This document shows positions 12,101-26,000 of a stretch of DNA of 64,000 nucleotides, one piece after another (the stretch's first letter is position 1; every line of letters begins with the position of its first letter). The translations under genes and the position numbers were made by a program. Source of the stretch: Enoplosus armatus. Taxonomy: Eukaryota > Chordata > Actinopteri > Centrarchiformes > Enoplosidae. The DNA is taken from the NCBI RefSeq assembly GCF_043641665.1, contig NC_092199.1, positions 16,734,649-16,798,648 of the forward strand. Direction: 5' to 3'. A model generated the notes under the pieces. That model was not told the origin of the DNA and did no database searches. It saw only the letters and a program-made list of their open reading frames with translations.

Positions 12101-15100
12101 AGCCCTCCTGGCCAATCACATGCAGAGCTCCCTGGCTGCCGCCGTGGCTAAAGAAGGTACTGATGCTTCAGGGCTCACTTTTAATTCCCTCATGGCACGG
12201 ACATATTAACAACTTGAGGTAATGCATGGTGTTTCAGACGCAGCGCGAGCGTGTCGTCGTTGCTAAAAGAAGGTTTGTGTCCTTTAGATTTGTCCCAGGC
12301 TGAAGAGGATGTGTCGTGTTACAGCAGAGTGGCCAAGTTCCTCTTGGCGTGTTTGAGACGAATCCCCACCAGAACCTGCCGGGCTCTTTTGCAGCAGGTC
12401 AGCATCACTGCACTTCAAATCGTATGCCTTCTGTTATGTCGAAGCTTTGTTTGGGTGTCAGAGTAAAGATGGTGAGAGCAGACAGTCCCAAGTGGCTGTT
12501 GTAATTTCATCCTTAAGAAGACTCAACAGGAAATAGAAACTCAGGCTCTGATATCCCTGAGCCACCCCTCGTTCTACTTGAAATCTAATCAGTGCATTTA
12601 ATAATCTGCGCATTTAGGCTTAACTCAAGACCAGTAGGCGTAGAGCATCACGAGCTGTCATGCACAGCAATTCAAAAAAGACAGACATTGTAAGTATGGA
12701 GAGTGTAGATATTGAGGCTGGGCTTTGATTTCTTTTGAAATGTCGAGTGTATAATTGGGAAACAGATGGAGCACAGCTTTCAACAAACAAACACAGCCTG
12801 TAACAACATTTCAGTGTCTCCTTGACCAAACAGAGTGGGCAGCTGTAGCCTGTGAATTTAATCTGCTCACCTAAATTGCTGAGGAGGTGGCTGTTATCAG
12901 TCTTGCAGTTGTCATGCCAACCACAGACTTTTCCTGCAAGTCAGTCTGGCCGGATAGATACAGCCGCTTCCTGGCTTGTTGGTCACTTTAGACTTAAAGC
13001 TCCCTTTCACTTGTTTGGGGGGGGGGGGGTTTGCCGCAATTTTTACAATCTTGTTTGTGTTTGTGATTTTCCAGGTGTTTTTGGAGCCTTTCTCCCGTGT
13101 CCTGGGCCAGGCCATGTCCAAGCAGGTCCTGATCACCGTGGCCCGCTCCGACCCGAGGGACATGAACTGCCTGCACCGGCTGGGCATCCTCCTGGGCATC
13201 ACAGACTGGGTCAAAGACTACCAGAAAAAGCTGAGCCTGCCACAGAGCCAAATCTACGACACGCAGACCGCACCTGTGGAACGGGCCAAGGTCAGAACAC
13301 CAAGTCAGGAAAAATATATTTGACTGACAAATATCAACACCAGTGCCTGATACGTATATTATTCTAAACATACGGTGTTGACTACATCTTTCTTGGGAAA
13401 AAGAGGAGCAGAACCAGTGAAATAAACAGAGAAGGAACTGGTCCCAGTGTAACTGACCGGTGATCTCTGGGTCGTGTAATGCCAAAACACTACTGCCATG
13501 ACCATACAGCACTTTCAACCACCAAGAGCCATTAAGTCACATTGATCGAATGAATTTCTAATATATTTCTAAAATATATATATAAGCCCTGATACATACA
13601 GTACATATAGGGGTAGCCATGTTATATAGCTGTAAATTCACTGTTCCTCTGTCTTGTCTCTATTCTGGTCCTGGCAAACTCCTGGCATCTAATGTTTTTT
13701 TTCCCTTGACTTCAGTCTAATTTGATAGATTCTGAGAGCAGCAGTCTGTCAGCTCTAAATACGAGTGAAGACGAGTATCTCGAGGACAACTTCATGGACA
13801 GCAGCTTCGCTTCCTCCTCCCATCTCCACCAGAGCCTGCAACGAGGTGACTGAAAGTAGTGCTCATTTCGTACTCTGGCGATTAGAGGACTTTACCAGTT
13901 CCCCTTTCTTATTTCTTTTTCAATTGCGTAATGTTTTCTTCTAGTCAACGGCGAGCGAGACGCCGAGGTTGAGGAGGTAGAGGACGAAGAGGAGCTGTAT
14001 GAGTTGGCCTCGCTGCATAACGGAGAGGCATCAGAAGCCAGCAGCGAGGGGGGCCAGGGCGAAGAGCAGGCAGAAATGTCTGATTCTAGCGAAAAAGATG
14101 CTGCCAGCTGCCAAGAGACCACAATAGATGTGCAAAGAGCCGTAATTGATGACATCAGGTTTGTTGCCATGATGCCACCTTTACCCTATGTCCATTAAAG
14201 TATCGCGACCTTGTTTGGTCAGATGTGGCTCCTAAGAAGTACCGCTGATATGCAGTTTCCTCTTCGGCCTCGCCTTTTTGTCCGACAGGAAGAGTGAGTT
14301 CGGGATCGGTGTGGAATTGAATGCTGAGGGCCGGAAGCTGATGCAGGTCCACCAGGACAGGCTGGGCCGCAGCTTGGACCGCCTCTCCACCGAACTCTAC
14401 AGCAAAGACACGCACTTTGTCCTGGAACTCATTCAGGTGGCTTCTATAAGAATTTACCCCCCTACTAGAAGCTAAATCTGGATTATTTTTCAGTTATTAA
14501 ACAAAATCATACGGGTTTATCACACATACGCAGTTATTATGAAACGTTGATGGAGTCATGGCGTTACAATGCATGAGAAGGGTTGGTCTGCTTTTCTTTT
14601 TTGTGCATTTATTGCAAATCAAAGTATGTAAATATTGCTAAAAACTGTCTAGCAAACATCTTTTTTGAGCTAAAAAGAACTGAAGAACCACACTATACTG
14701 ACAGTTTCAATATACACAATATACAATATCATGATGAGGAGTGATTAATATTCAGCAAAACTAAAAAGCCAAGGTGGCGCTTCAGAGCTTCGTGTCTTAA
14801 TAGTTGAACCACGATGACTTATTCCCCCGAACCTCCTTTGTATCCATTTTTTTTCAGAACGCCGATGACAACAGTTACCCATCAGAGGCCGGCGTCGTCC
14901 CGGCACTGGCCTTCTGGGTGGAGAGGGACTGCATCACCGTCCTCAACAACGAGAGCGGCTTCCAGGAGAAGAACATCAGGGCCATCTGTGATGTGGGCTG
15001 CAGCACCAAGGGCAAACACAAATATGGATACATAGGTAAGTATGCGCGCGGCGCCTCATCCGGGCTCACGGTGTACAAGTGCGCAAGCTTTTGTCACTGA

Positions 15101-18100
15101 GCGTGTTAACGTGGTTTAACTTGATTCTGACCGCTCCGCTCGTCGCAGGGCAAAAGGGCATCGGCTTCAAGTCGGTGTTCAAAGTCACGGACTGCCCCGA
15201 GATTCACTCCAATGGCTTCCACTTGCGCTTCGACAAGACCTGCGGCCCCATGGGATACATCCTCCCCCACTGGGCTGAGGACGAGAGGCCTCTGGACACG
15301 CAGCTGAAGGACATAAATCAGCACAGGTCGGTGACTGAGAAAAGAGCGGGCCTTGCTATGTTCGATTCAAGTGTCCCCCGTAAGCCATGCCGGCGTGGCA
15401 GTGAGCCCTCACGCACAATAGCAGCTAAATGGAATTCATTATTCACACCTATGCTTCTCCTACATGTGAAAATATCTTAAAACACAAACATCATATTTCA
15501 ACATTCAAGTGAGCTCATATACTTACTGACTTACTTTGTGTATTCTGTAACTTGAACCTCCTCATACCTCCAATAAACAGTACGTGGCACAAACGTCTAG
15601 AATGGCACAAACACTGAAATGCTTGTTTCTTCCATGACAGCAAAATGAATGAATCAGTGTCCGAAGGAATGAATAATTAAAGCAGCAGCGTCAAACACAA
15701 GAATGATGTAAATAAAGATATAAAGTTGATGTGGGGAAAATGGGAAAACAAGTTTCCTGTTTACACATCCAGCAGACAGGAAGCAACATAAACATTAATT
15801 TAGACTCGTGTTTTCTGCCACCTGATGAATGTTTGTCTGTCTTGTCAGTTGGTGTTGAGCAGGTGTGTGTGCGCAGTGTGTTTGTCAGAGCTATTCGGCT
15901 GTTGAGAGCAGTGAGAGTGAACCAAAACAATGAGCTGAAAGATATATATATATATATATGTATATATTGGAACCATCACTTTTCGAACTACCTAACTGCA
16001 TCTCTTCTCTCATCAGCTGGACCACTAAGATCTGCCTCCCCCTGCGCTCCGAGAGCCATCAGACCAGGAACCTGTTCCACGACGTGCACCCCTCCCTGCT
16101 GCTCTTCCTGCACCGCCTGCGCTCCATCGCCATCTACAACCAGGTAGCTCTCGCACTCGCACGCCTGCTCGCGTTCTGTTCCAAGTCACAAAGAACATGT
16201 GTGTTTCTATACCTCTGCCACCTGTCCCCCCTGCAGGGTGAGAAGCGCCTCGTGACGATGACCCGTAGGGACCTGAGTCACAACGTGTTGGAGGTGGAGC
16301 ACACGGAGGGCGTTGAGCGCTGGCTAGTGGTCAAAACTATGGTGCAGCCCAAGAAGGTAATGCACACACACACTGACGTTCAGGACTCAGTTCTCTTGCT
16401 TCTTTGTCAGGCACACATATCCTATCTACATTTCAGAACAAGAAGCCTCATCCTTCCTGCGTTTCTCTGACGTGCTCCTGTGTTTGCACTGTATAACTGT
16501 TCCACAGAAGTCTTTACATCTTGCCGTCTTGCCAGAGAGCTCGCTCATTAGGCAGGCTTTTGGGTCCCACATCAAGCAGGAACATATGACAAAAACAAAA
16601 CCTCAGACACACATACGAGCCACCAAACTGATTTTAATGATCTGTCAGTCTGAAACTTCGCCATAATCCCTGCTACTCTCTCTTCTTCAGTTACCTTTCT
16701 TCTTCCATTTCCCAGAGGCAGCTGCCCATTACCTGCAGTTAGGTTAAGTAAGAGAAGAAATGACGCAGAGTGAGAGAAAATATGTTGAGACATTCTGCTC
16801 CAGTTTCCCCCCCTGCCCAACAGCCATTTAACAAGAAGCCAGCTTGTTTGTGAGCTGTTTGCACCTATTCTGATCCGCCTCCCCTTCAGATCAAAGAGGA
16901 CGTCGAGTCCACAGAGCTCGCCCTGGCGTTCCAGCTCGACAGCAGCCCCGCGGGAAGCGATGTCGTGTGCCAGCCCCAGAAGCAGCCTGTGTTTGCTTAC
17001 CTGCCCCTGCGCAGTTTCGGCTTCCGTTTCATCATCCAAGGTGAGAGCGAAGGAGTTTCAAATTCTAGAGCTGTCTGTTTCACGGAGGACGAAATCTGAC
17101 ACCTCACCCCGGCACTCTTCTCCAGGTGACTTTGACATCCCGTCCTCCCGTGAAGACGTTGACAGAGACAGCTCGTGGAACCAGTGGCTCCGATCGGAGA
17201 TACCACAGCTCTTCCTCAAGGCCATGGATGTCTTCGCTGTAAGACAATACTTCCTATCTGCAGAGTCGTCTGAAAAATGTCAAATGAAAGGAAACCTGAT
17301 CATTTACAAATAGAGTTCGGACTGACCAGGACAAGGCGAGGGGACATTGAAATATTAAGTATATAATAAGTATATTAATGAAAGTATAATATACAAATTA
17401 AAAGTTAAAAAAAAACCATAGAGGGGTGAAACTACCTGAGCTATAATAGGTTGCACGGTAAATTCAACATAATGTGCAACTGTTTTTATTCACATAGTAA
17501 TTCCAGTGGCTTCCATCGCTTTTTTTCCATTACCATTAATGGAACGCAACACTTCCTGCAAATGTTTCAAATTAAAAGCTTGCCGGGAACAGAAGCACTA
17601 GAATGCATTCTTTTATTTAAGAAAAAACAAAACATCTTTTAGATATTTTTATTAAGAGTTAAACACTCAATAATAAAGGCTTTGGCCACTATTTGAGAAG
17701 TTTTGGTATATGAAGAAAAATAAATAACTAATAGCACTCATGAGTCGTGGCTATTGCCTTCCTACAAACCAGTGTCCCTCCTGTTTTCTCCGTATTTTAG
17801 GATCACCCAGAGTTCAGGGGGCTGAAGGGCCTCTGCCAGTTCCTGCAGTTCATCCCCCTGCCTGACGAAGTCTTGGACTTCTTCAAGCCTGTTGCCGGGC
17901 AGATTATTCAGCTGCTCAAGGGCAAGGCCTTCCTGCCTACACTCAGCTCAGGTATTACTCACGCATGCAAAATGTAAAACCTTAAAATCACACAAAATAA
18001 AAAAGCATAACAGCATGAACAAAAATATTTCGCGTATGCCGAAGCTGTGAGCTCAGCGTAGGCATACTAGAGCTTGAAAACATTGCATCTAACCCTGTAA

Positions 18101-21100
18101 ATGTTCCCCTCCGTGCTTTCTCTCCCAGATGGTAAGGTGGTGTACAAGCTGCCGTCCCAAGTGGCCGTCTGTCAGGACGCCGTGATCCGCGATGTCATCA
18201 GTGGAGACGAGCTACAGCGGCACCTGTCGCTGTCTTATCTCCACCCGGGTTTGAGCCACGCCCCGTCCACCTCCCTGCTCGCGCACCTAGGCGTCCGCCA
18301 CCTGCGGGGATCTGATGTTACCACGGTAACCACGGCCATGGCCAAGGAGCTGGTGACAGCGGAGGGCATCCACTCAGGTGTGTGTGTGTGTGTGTGTGGA
18401 AGGCAGAAAGAGGGAGAGGGTGAAATTTTGATGGAAAGTCAGAGATTTTTGTGCAAGATATCACTTATAAAAGCTATTACACCCATGTAACATGTGAAGT
18501 ATGGCGGCGTTGAAATAATGGCTTATTAATGCACTGCTGTAATTTGCTTGATTATTGACCTTATTGGTGTAGCTGGTTGGGACATTAAGTAGTATTTTTT
18601 TTACTGATAAATGGCAACGTTTTTCATGAAAGTAAAATAGATCTTCATCAGTTACTCTTTTAAAAATGTGAAACTCATCTGGTTTGATAAAATGTAAAAC
18701 TCGGCACTGTCTTCTAGATGGTGGCCTGCATCAGCTGGCCAGGCTGCTGGTATGCAACTTCCGAGCTCTGGAGCATGGCTACGGAGAGGCCGACTCCATC
18801 TTGCAAACCCTCAGGGATCTACCCATAATCCCCCTGGCTGACGGACGTGTGGTGGCGCTAAGCGGGGAGGGAGTGTTCTTTCCAATGGAGGAAGCCACGA
18901 CCAAAAGAAAGCAAGCTCAATCTCAGACAGGTAATTTCACTGAAGCCTTCACTCTACTACAATGACATTACACTGCACTTATCATTATAGTTAGTGGTAG
19001 CAGTAATATTTTGGATATCATACATCTCAGATGCTAATTTGGCATGCGCCCCTTTCCAAGACAATTGGAAGTTTGGATTTGACTCACAAATATTTACAGA
19101 TACAGGTTTTGTACAAAGTCTTGAAAGTTTGGAAAATCCTGAAATGAAATCGTTATGTTTTCATGGTTAGGAATAGGCTTGTATTTGACATATTCATCCG
19201 CACAGTCACTCCGAATGTAAACCGAAATGTATCCTAAAATTTGAAACGAACCGATCCCATCATCACATTTGTTTGTCTCCTGGCGTCTCAGCAAGCAATA
19301 AATAATCACGATCAAAACATACAATACAAAGTTAATACGAACAGCTGACAAAATAAACAAAGTGACAATATGCATTGATTGCTGTGGGTATGAAGCAATT
19401 CTGTAAACTTTGTTTTTTTGCAATTGCAATTATAGTAACAAGATGTTAGAGGCTTCGAGTGTGGAGGTTTTTGGTTTAGGTGCCTTGAAAGTGCTTTAAT
19501 TTTACTCTTAAAAAGCTGTATGAACCCTGCAGATATTTTCTGCATTTTATTAAGATGCTGTATGATTTTAAATCGACAAAATGCTAAATCAAAAAGACCC
19601 CAAAAATACCCGCACGCTGCTGTCATGTTCCCAATTCCTCTTTTTATTGACATGTCACCCACAGTGGTCTGCAGTGTATTAGAACACCAAATGAATTGCT
19701 GAGACCTCTGAGAACACTGCGACATCACTAAAAATAGCTCCAATAGACAGAAAACAGGGGCATGTGGAGTTAAATAAGAATTTGGAAGGAGACAGCAGTG
19801 TGTGTGTGTGTGTGTGTGTGTGTCTTTTTGTGCAGATAAATATTACCCAGCACCTGCAACGAATTTATGGATGCACCTCCTGATTGCACAGTGTAATCAA
19901 CTGTGACAACGGCAATAAAAAAGAATACCAGATCGAGGAAGAAAAGCAGTCAGAATATAGGACAGCACAGTTTCGCAGGTTTACCGTTCCCCAAAAAAAA
20001 AATGTGATGAACAGAAATAGATAAATATGTATCAGCTTGGTGATGTGAGAGGCACACATGTAACACTTTCCATCTGTGCTCATAAAGCTCAGAGGTGCAA
20101 TACTCGCAGAAACCCCCCCCGAAAAATGTTGGTGTGAATTCATGAGATAAATATAAGATGGCACATTGCAAGACACCCAGATAAACTGACATGGTAATTC
20201 AGGCTGTAAAACAGATTCAAAACCTTCTTTTTTTCCCCCGACGTCCGAGAAGTTCTAGAAACAAAGACTCTGAACCCTGTAAAAGGACCCGCGTCGACAG
20301 CTCTGTCTGCTCTTAGAAGCTAGCACAGACGACGAAGTAGGTGTATGACACGGCCTCACCTCTCTCTAAGAATAAGCAGACGCGCGGCCTCTCACATCGG
20401 AGCAGGCAACACACGAAAGCGGAGGCACGGCCGTTGTGCGTCATCGCGCTCCAAAAGCGGCACCCAAAGCAGAGGTTGAGAATGGCGAGCATGAATAATT
20501 GATTCTCACACTCTGATGCAAGCATCCTGCTGCTGCAGTTTGCCGGCTAAGATAATTATGCAGTCAAAGTGGTTTGGTGTCTTTCTATAAGCAATTCAGA
20601 GTGTTCGCGGCCTTAAAATTCTGCCTTACCTCCATGCTCTTTATCGGCGTCACGTGCGTCACGTGCACAGCGATAATGCCTTTCAGTCAAAAACAAATCA
20701 GGCAGCTGATCAGATGTGGCCAAGTGCATCACTATGTCACTTTCGTTAACTTACCATACTCTCCCAGAACTTGTCTTGAATGAATGAATAAAATGTCAGA
20801 AAGTAGTATCTGTACCAGAGCCCATGGTGTTGACGCTGCGATTTGAAACAGAGAAAAGACACGAATCCTCACATTTGAGAAGCCATTTTTGTTTGATAAA
20901 ATTATCAAAATTATTGACAGAGAATTTGCAGCTGATGCACAAATCTACCAAATTCTTTCAGTACCAAAGAAAATCAGCGTGTTTACATGCACTTAAGTTG
21001 GCTTTCTGCAGTAATCTGATGTCTTCAACAAGAAACCTTCAGGATCAGGATGGGGAATTTAGAGAAACCTGATTTTTCCAGTTAGATTTCTCGAGTTTTG

Positions 21101-22976
21101 TGTGTACAGGATATGCGCCACTGCGTTTCTGATTGGCTTTTTTTATGTGTATGCGTGTGCGTGATAAAGACTTCAGACAGCAAAAGTGTTGCTGTGGCAG
21201 CAGAGACCGCGGGATGAAGGTCATTTAATGTATCACTTAAAAAAAAACAAAAAAAAACGACATATCAACAGTCTTTGAATCCACTATTTAAACTGAAAGT
21301 AGCCTCTATAAAAGTCAGAAAGCAGCCTCTTGGGTAACTCGTACAGTTAAAATGAATAAGTAATACTTTGGGGTTTCTCATGTGCCCCCCAAGTCATCAG
21401 GACTTGGAGACTACAATTCTAGATAGCTTCTGCTGCTTTTATTTTGACCTTTTATTTTTTGTAGTCTGTCTCTTGTGAGCCCCTTAACTTTATGGAGGAG
21501 CAATGCTAAATCACTGGTGCCTCTAATGTGTAAAAAAAATAAAAATAAGGAGAAGAACAAAGAATGATGTGGAAGTCGACAGGAAATGATGTTAGCGGGA
21601 GTGAAGCCTTGACTCAAGCCGGGTTTTCAGGTCAGTGAGCGTAGTTTGAGCAAGCCTTGTGCGGCGCGAGCTGCGGCCTCTGCTCGAAGGTGAAGCCGAG
21701 TGGACGGAGACGGAGTGTGCGACAGCTTCAGAGAGGCAGCCGAGTGAAACACTGTGTTCTCCTGAAATATTGAGCAGCGCGGAGATCAGTGGGGAAACGT
21801 TCCTCCAGAAGACAGTCTAGCGAGTAGAAAAGTGGGTCACCGGAGGTTTTCGGTTGCCCACATTTAGGTGTATTTAGGTTAGAATTCCCAAGAATAAACG
21901 CAAGTAAATACAGACTCACAAACGAATTGTGTGTTTTCTCAAATCTGGGTCAAAATGAGACTTGACATCAAAAATGTCTTCCACGAAAACAGTCTTCTGC
22001 TTCTCTTAACATCTGTTACGGGGATCTAAATTATGAAATGAACTGGAAAAAGTGAACTCCAATAGCGACACTGAATTGTTCACCCAAAATAAATGTAACC
22101 TACAATTCGACACTATTCAGTACAACAGCACTGTAACTAATACGGCCTTTTGGAAAGTTTAGTATTTGCCGTCGCTGTGTCGGGGGAGGTTGTTATGCTG
22201 CGTTGTTCATCCAGCTTTCCTCTCGTCCGTTTCCCGTCTTTTTCCGCAGGACCTCTGTCTGCGCTGTACGAGGACGTAAATGTCGTTCACCCCTCTCTGC
22301 TGAGCTGCGTGGAGCCTCTGGAGAGTCAGCAGGTCCGGGAGCTGCTGAGAAGACTTGGCGTCCACGAACTGGAGCCTCAGGAGCTGCTGGAGCAGCACAT
22401 CTACCCTTCAATACAGAACAACAAATGGAAGGTGCCATACCGTTTACACTGGATCAGCTGTCACAGAAATGCTCATTTTACACGGTAAAAAAATCATCAT
22501 ATTTGGCTTGTCTCTCTCTCTCTTTCCCTCTGCGACGCCATCCCCCTCCACTGATCCCACCGCCAGTCGAAGTCCGAGGCGGTGGTGGTGAGTTACTTGG
22601 TTTTCATCAAGCTGCATTCCTCCTCCGGACGGGAGTACTCTGACACTGCAGTGCCCGTCCTCACCAGCAGGGGTCTGCTGTGCCCGGCCAATGACAGGGT
22701 GCACTTCTCTGAAGAGTACGGGAACATCAACCTGCCCAAGAAACTGCCTGGTACGGAGAAACCCACAGTTCTTAATACTGACACACACACTCTGCAAAAA
22801 GGTTGATACAATTGAACATGAACCCTGTACTTCTCCAGCTGTTGTCCCGCGTCCACGTGGGCCCAAGAGAGCCAGCTAAAATATTCAAAACTCTCCAGGA
22901 CTAGTTTCTTCCTGTGCCCAGCTGCCATCTCCCTTTCCTTCTGGGAGAATCTTGGACAACATCAGCAGTGTGTTCA

Positions 22977-23011
<35 letters not shown>

Positions 23012-26000
23012 TTTCTTTAGCAAGGAAAGTGCTTTGTTGATTATGTGAGCGTTTGCTTCCATTGTTGGAGTTAAAGAAAGCGTGAAATGCCTGGGAGCGC
23101 TGCGCCAAGTTGTGTGCGAGGGCGTGTGTGTGTGTGTGTGTGTTATTGTGGACAACGTGTCATGGAAAATGGATCAGAACACTTGGCCTACGTTCTCTTT
23201 GTCCTCTTCACTACGTTTCTGCTCTCCTGCCCATTTAAACACATCGTTTGGAGGCCTTTTTAAACATAAATCATTTTACATTACTGAGGATACCTTTGCC
23301 ATTGTGCTCTAATAGTATAATTAGCAACAAGGGACGCCATTTAATGTTGATTATCTGCCAATAACTACATTTCCCACCATTACACAATTTATTGCACAGT
23401 TCAAGAACATTTAAGATAGTAGGACCAATTCCATTTTTCCCCCCCAAAATAAACCAAACATTATATTGTAGTACGCACTTTATGCTCCACTTTAAAGTTG
23501 CTGCCTTCACCATGTTTAGTGTGTTAAAAGTATAAAAGTAACTGCTACGAAACTCATTTTCATTTTCCATCCCGTGTAAACTGATGGCAGCCATTTTAGG
23601 TGCTTGTTGATGATGTTTTCCGTGACACACAGAGTTTATGACAGCTGATCCTGGGTAACATGGCTGCTGCTAGTCCGTTTAGGGCTGCCAGTTACAATCA
23701 TTTGTTTTTATTATCGATTAAGCTGCCTGATTCTTTTTCTGGATTAATCACTTAGAAACAGTCGGCAGATATGGAAAAATGTCTTATCAGAGTCTCCAAG
23801 TCTCCGAAAGTGACGAAAATGTTCTGTCCATCGACTGATGAATTGGTCGACTAATCGTTTCACCTCAAAGTCAGTTACTGTAGAATATCCCTCAATCCGC
23901 TCTGATACCAATCTTTTAGATAGCCTTGGGAGATCCCTTACATAATCAAATGAGGGGGGGCCATGGTGAAAACAAATGCCAGCCTATCACATCACTGGTA
24001 TTGTTACACCAGACTTCCCATAAAAGCTGGCTGGTTCTTTTTGCCTCCTTTTGTGTTCCGCTGGGCTTTACTGAGGAAGATGTTTTGCTCGTGTTTGTTT
24101 TCTCCCTCCAGGCCTTGGCTCTTTTCACCATCCGCCATTGCCAGAAACTCTTGACAGCTTTGGTTCTGTTAGTATTGGATAAACAGTGTAGCAGTAAACC
24201 TTTTGGCTGGACAGCAGTGCGCAGGATCCCTGTGAGATTTGACTAATTACCCTAATGTTTCCCCTGATTTGAATGATTAACTGATATCAAAGGTAAACAT
24301 AGCACTCCAGTCCCTTCTATCTTTGGTTTTCTCATCTCCTTTACCCGTTTGCTGTTCTGTTGATTCATGGGTGTTCAGTATTTCCTCTACTGTTTTCCCT
24401 CCTGTAAACACTTGTCCTGCTGCCTGTCTGCTTTTTCCTCCGCCAGGCTGTGACTGGGTCTTGCTGAGTCCCTGCTACGTGCAGACAGACGGCGATGTAG
24501 CGGGATGGAGAGAGCTGTTCAGCAGACTCGGGGTCCAGGACGGTCTCATCATCCGCAAAGAGAGACGAACGCTCACTGCTAAAGAACTGGTGAGGAGGAC
24601 GCCCCTGAACTGTCACCGCAGCTAATTAGGAATCACACTCATGTCATGCTGCAAAAATGCAATTATACATAAGGCCGGCCATGACAGCCCCACCTGTGAG
24701 CCCAGATGATAAAGGGCTAATGGGTGTGTTGTGTGAGGACACAATATTTACCGGTCGCATGGACACCGGAGGCGGAGCGGAATCTTCCTGAAACACGCTG
24801 CGTTATAAACTAACTGTGACTCATGATGGTGAATAAGGTGGTGATTAAAGGATGAAGATATGAATTCTTACGAGTCACACTAGGACTAGAGAGATCAATA
24901 GCTGCTTTGAGGATGAGCAGAGGAAGCAGGTGATGGCATGTGTCACAGGCCGGTCGCTGAGGGAAAGACAGTACATTATTCCTGCGTAAAGGCATATTAT
25001 GTAACATTTCCACATTAACATGTCTAAAAACGACCAGACCTGTGTTATACATTTTGTTGAGTTGTGTTCTTACATTCTCCCAATGTTCCCAACAGTGTTC
25101 ACGGAGAAATCTGTAATTTTAGTCAAGCTGGCGGTGCGTTTCATTTGGTCGCCTGACGATGGCGTCACCTCCCCCTTTACCCCCTCCAGTTCCTCACTAC
25201 GACGTGCTACTATGACAGCCGCCGAGCGAATGCGTACGGCAATGTCATAATGTCCAACGCGCTCATAAACTAATTTTTAGTACGATTGTTTTAACAGCGC
25301 TGGGCTCCCCCCGCGATTGAGTTCGCCACACGACGTTAGCTACACTACACGCTGTATGGGTAGTCGACTCATCTAATTGTAAGCTAGCAAGTTAATGTTA
25401 CGTTAGCCAACGGAACTGTTTCATTCGAATGAAATGACATAACAGGAATAAACGTTACTAAGCGCGATTTAAGATTTCCATTGACAATCGTGGGCTGTGT
25501 CACGATGGAGACGACAACTCCCGCGCCAGTTCACCGCGTCATCAAACTGCGTCTTTTTTTATTGTTTTGATTGAGAGACCCCGAGCGACTGAAGCGACAC
25601 ACTGTGTGTTTAAAAAAACGCGTCAGGTGCAGGGAATTAACTGTGAGCCTCAATATTCCCTGAATAGTGAACATAACAGAATTGACCTTTATTTTACATG
25701 AGTCACTTTGTCATCAAATCCTTTAATGCACCGGCAGGACTTGGCCTCCAGCTGGCTTTCTCATGTGGGGTGTCGGGTTGGTGTTAAAACCTGAATATTA
25801 ATGTGTGAAGGAGCCGTTCAGGATCAGTCAAGATGTATTTATTTGTAGTGCATTATCACATGAAACACACTTTACAAAAGACAATGAACACAATAAAAAG
25901 GGGGGCTTCTTGGGTATATTCATTTGTCATGTGCTCGTGGTTCATTCTTTTTCTTAACTTATAGATATTTTCCGCATTATCACTGATGTTTTCTCGTCAA

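Noticed and set aside
13970..14120. Possible nuclear localisation or chromatin domain in the acidic exon
   Set aside because: The stretch is Glu/Asp/Ser-rich low complexity; acidic linkers are common and no defined motif was seen.
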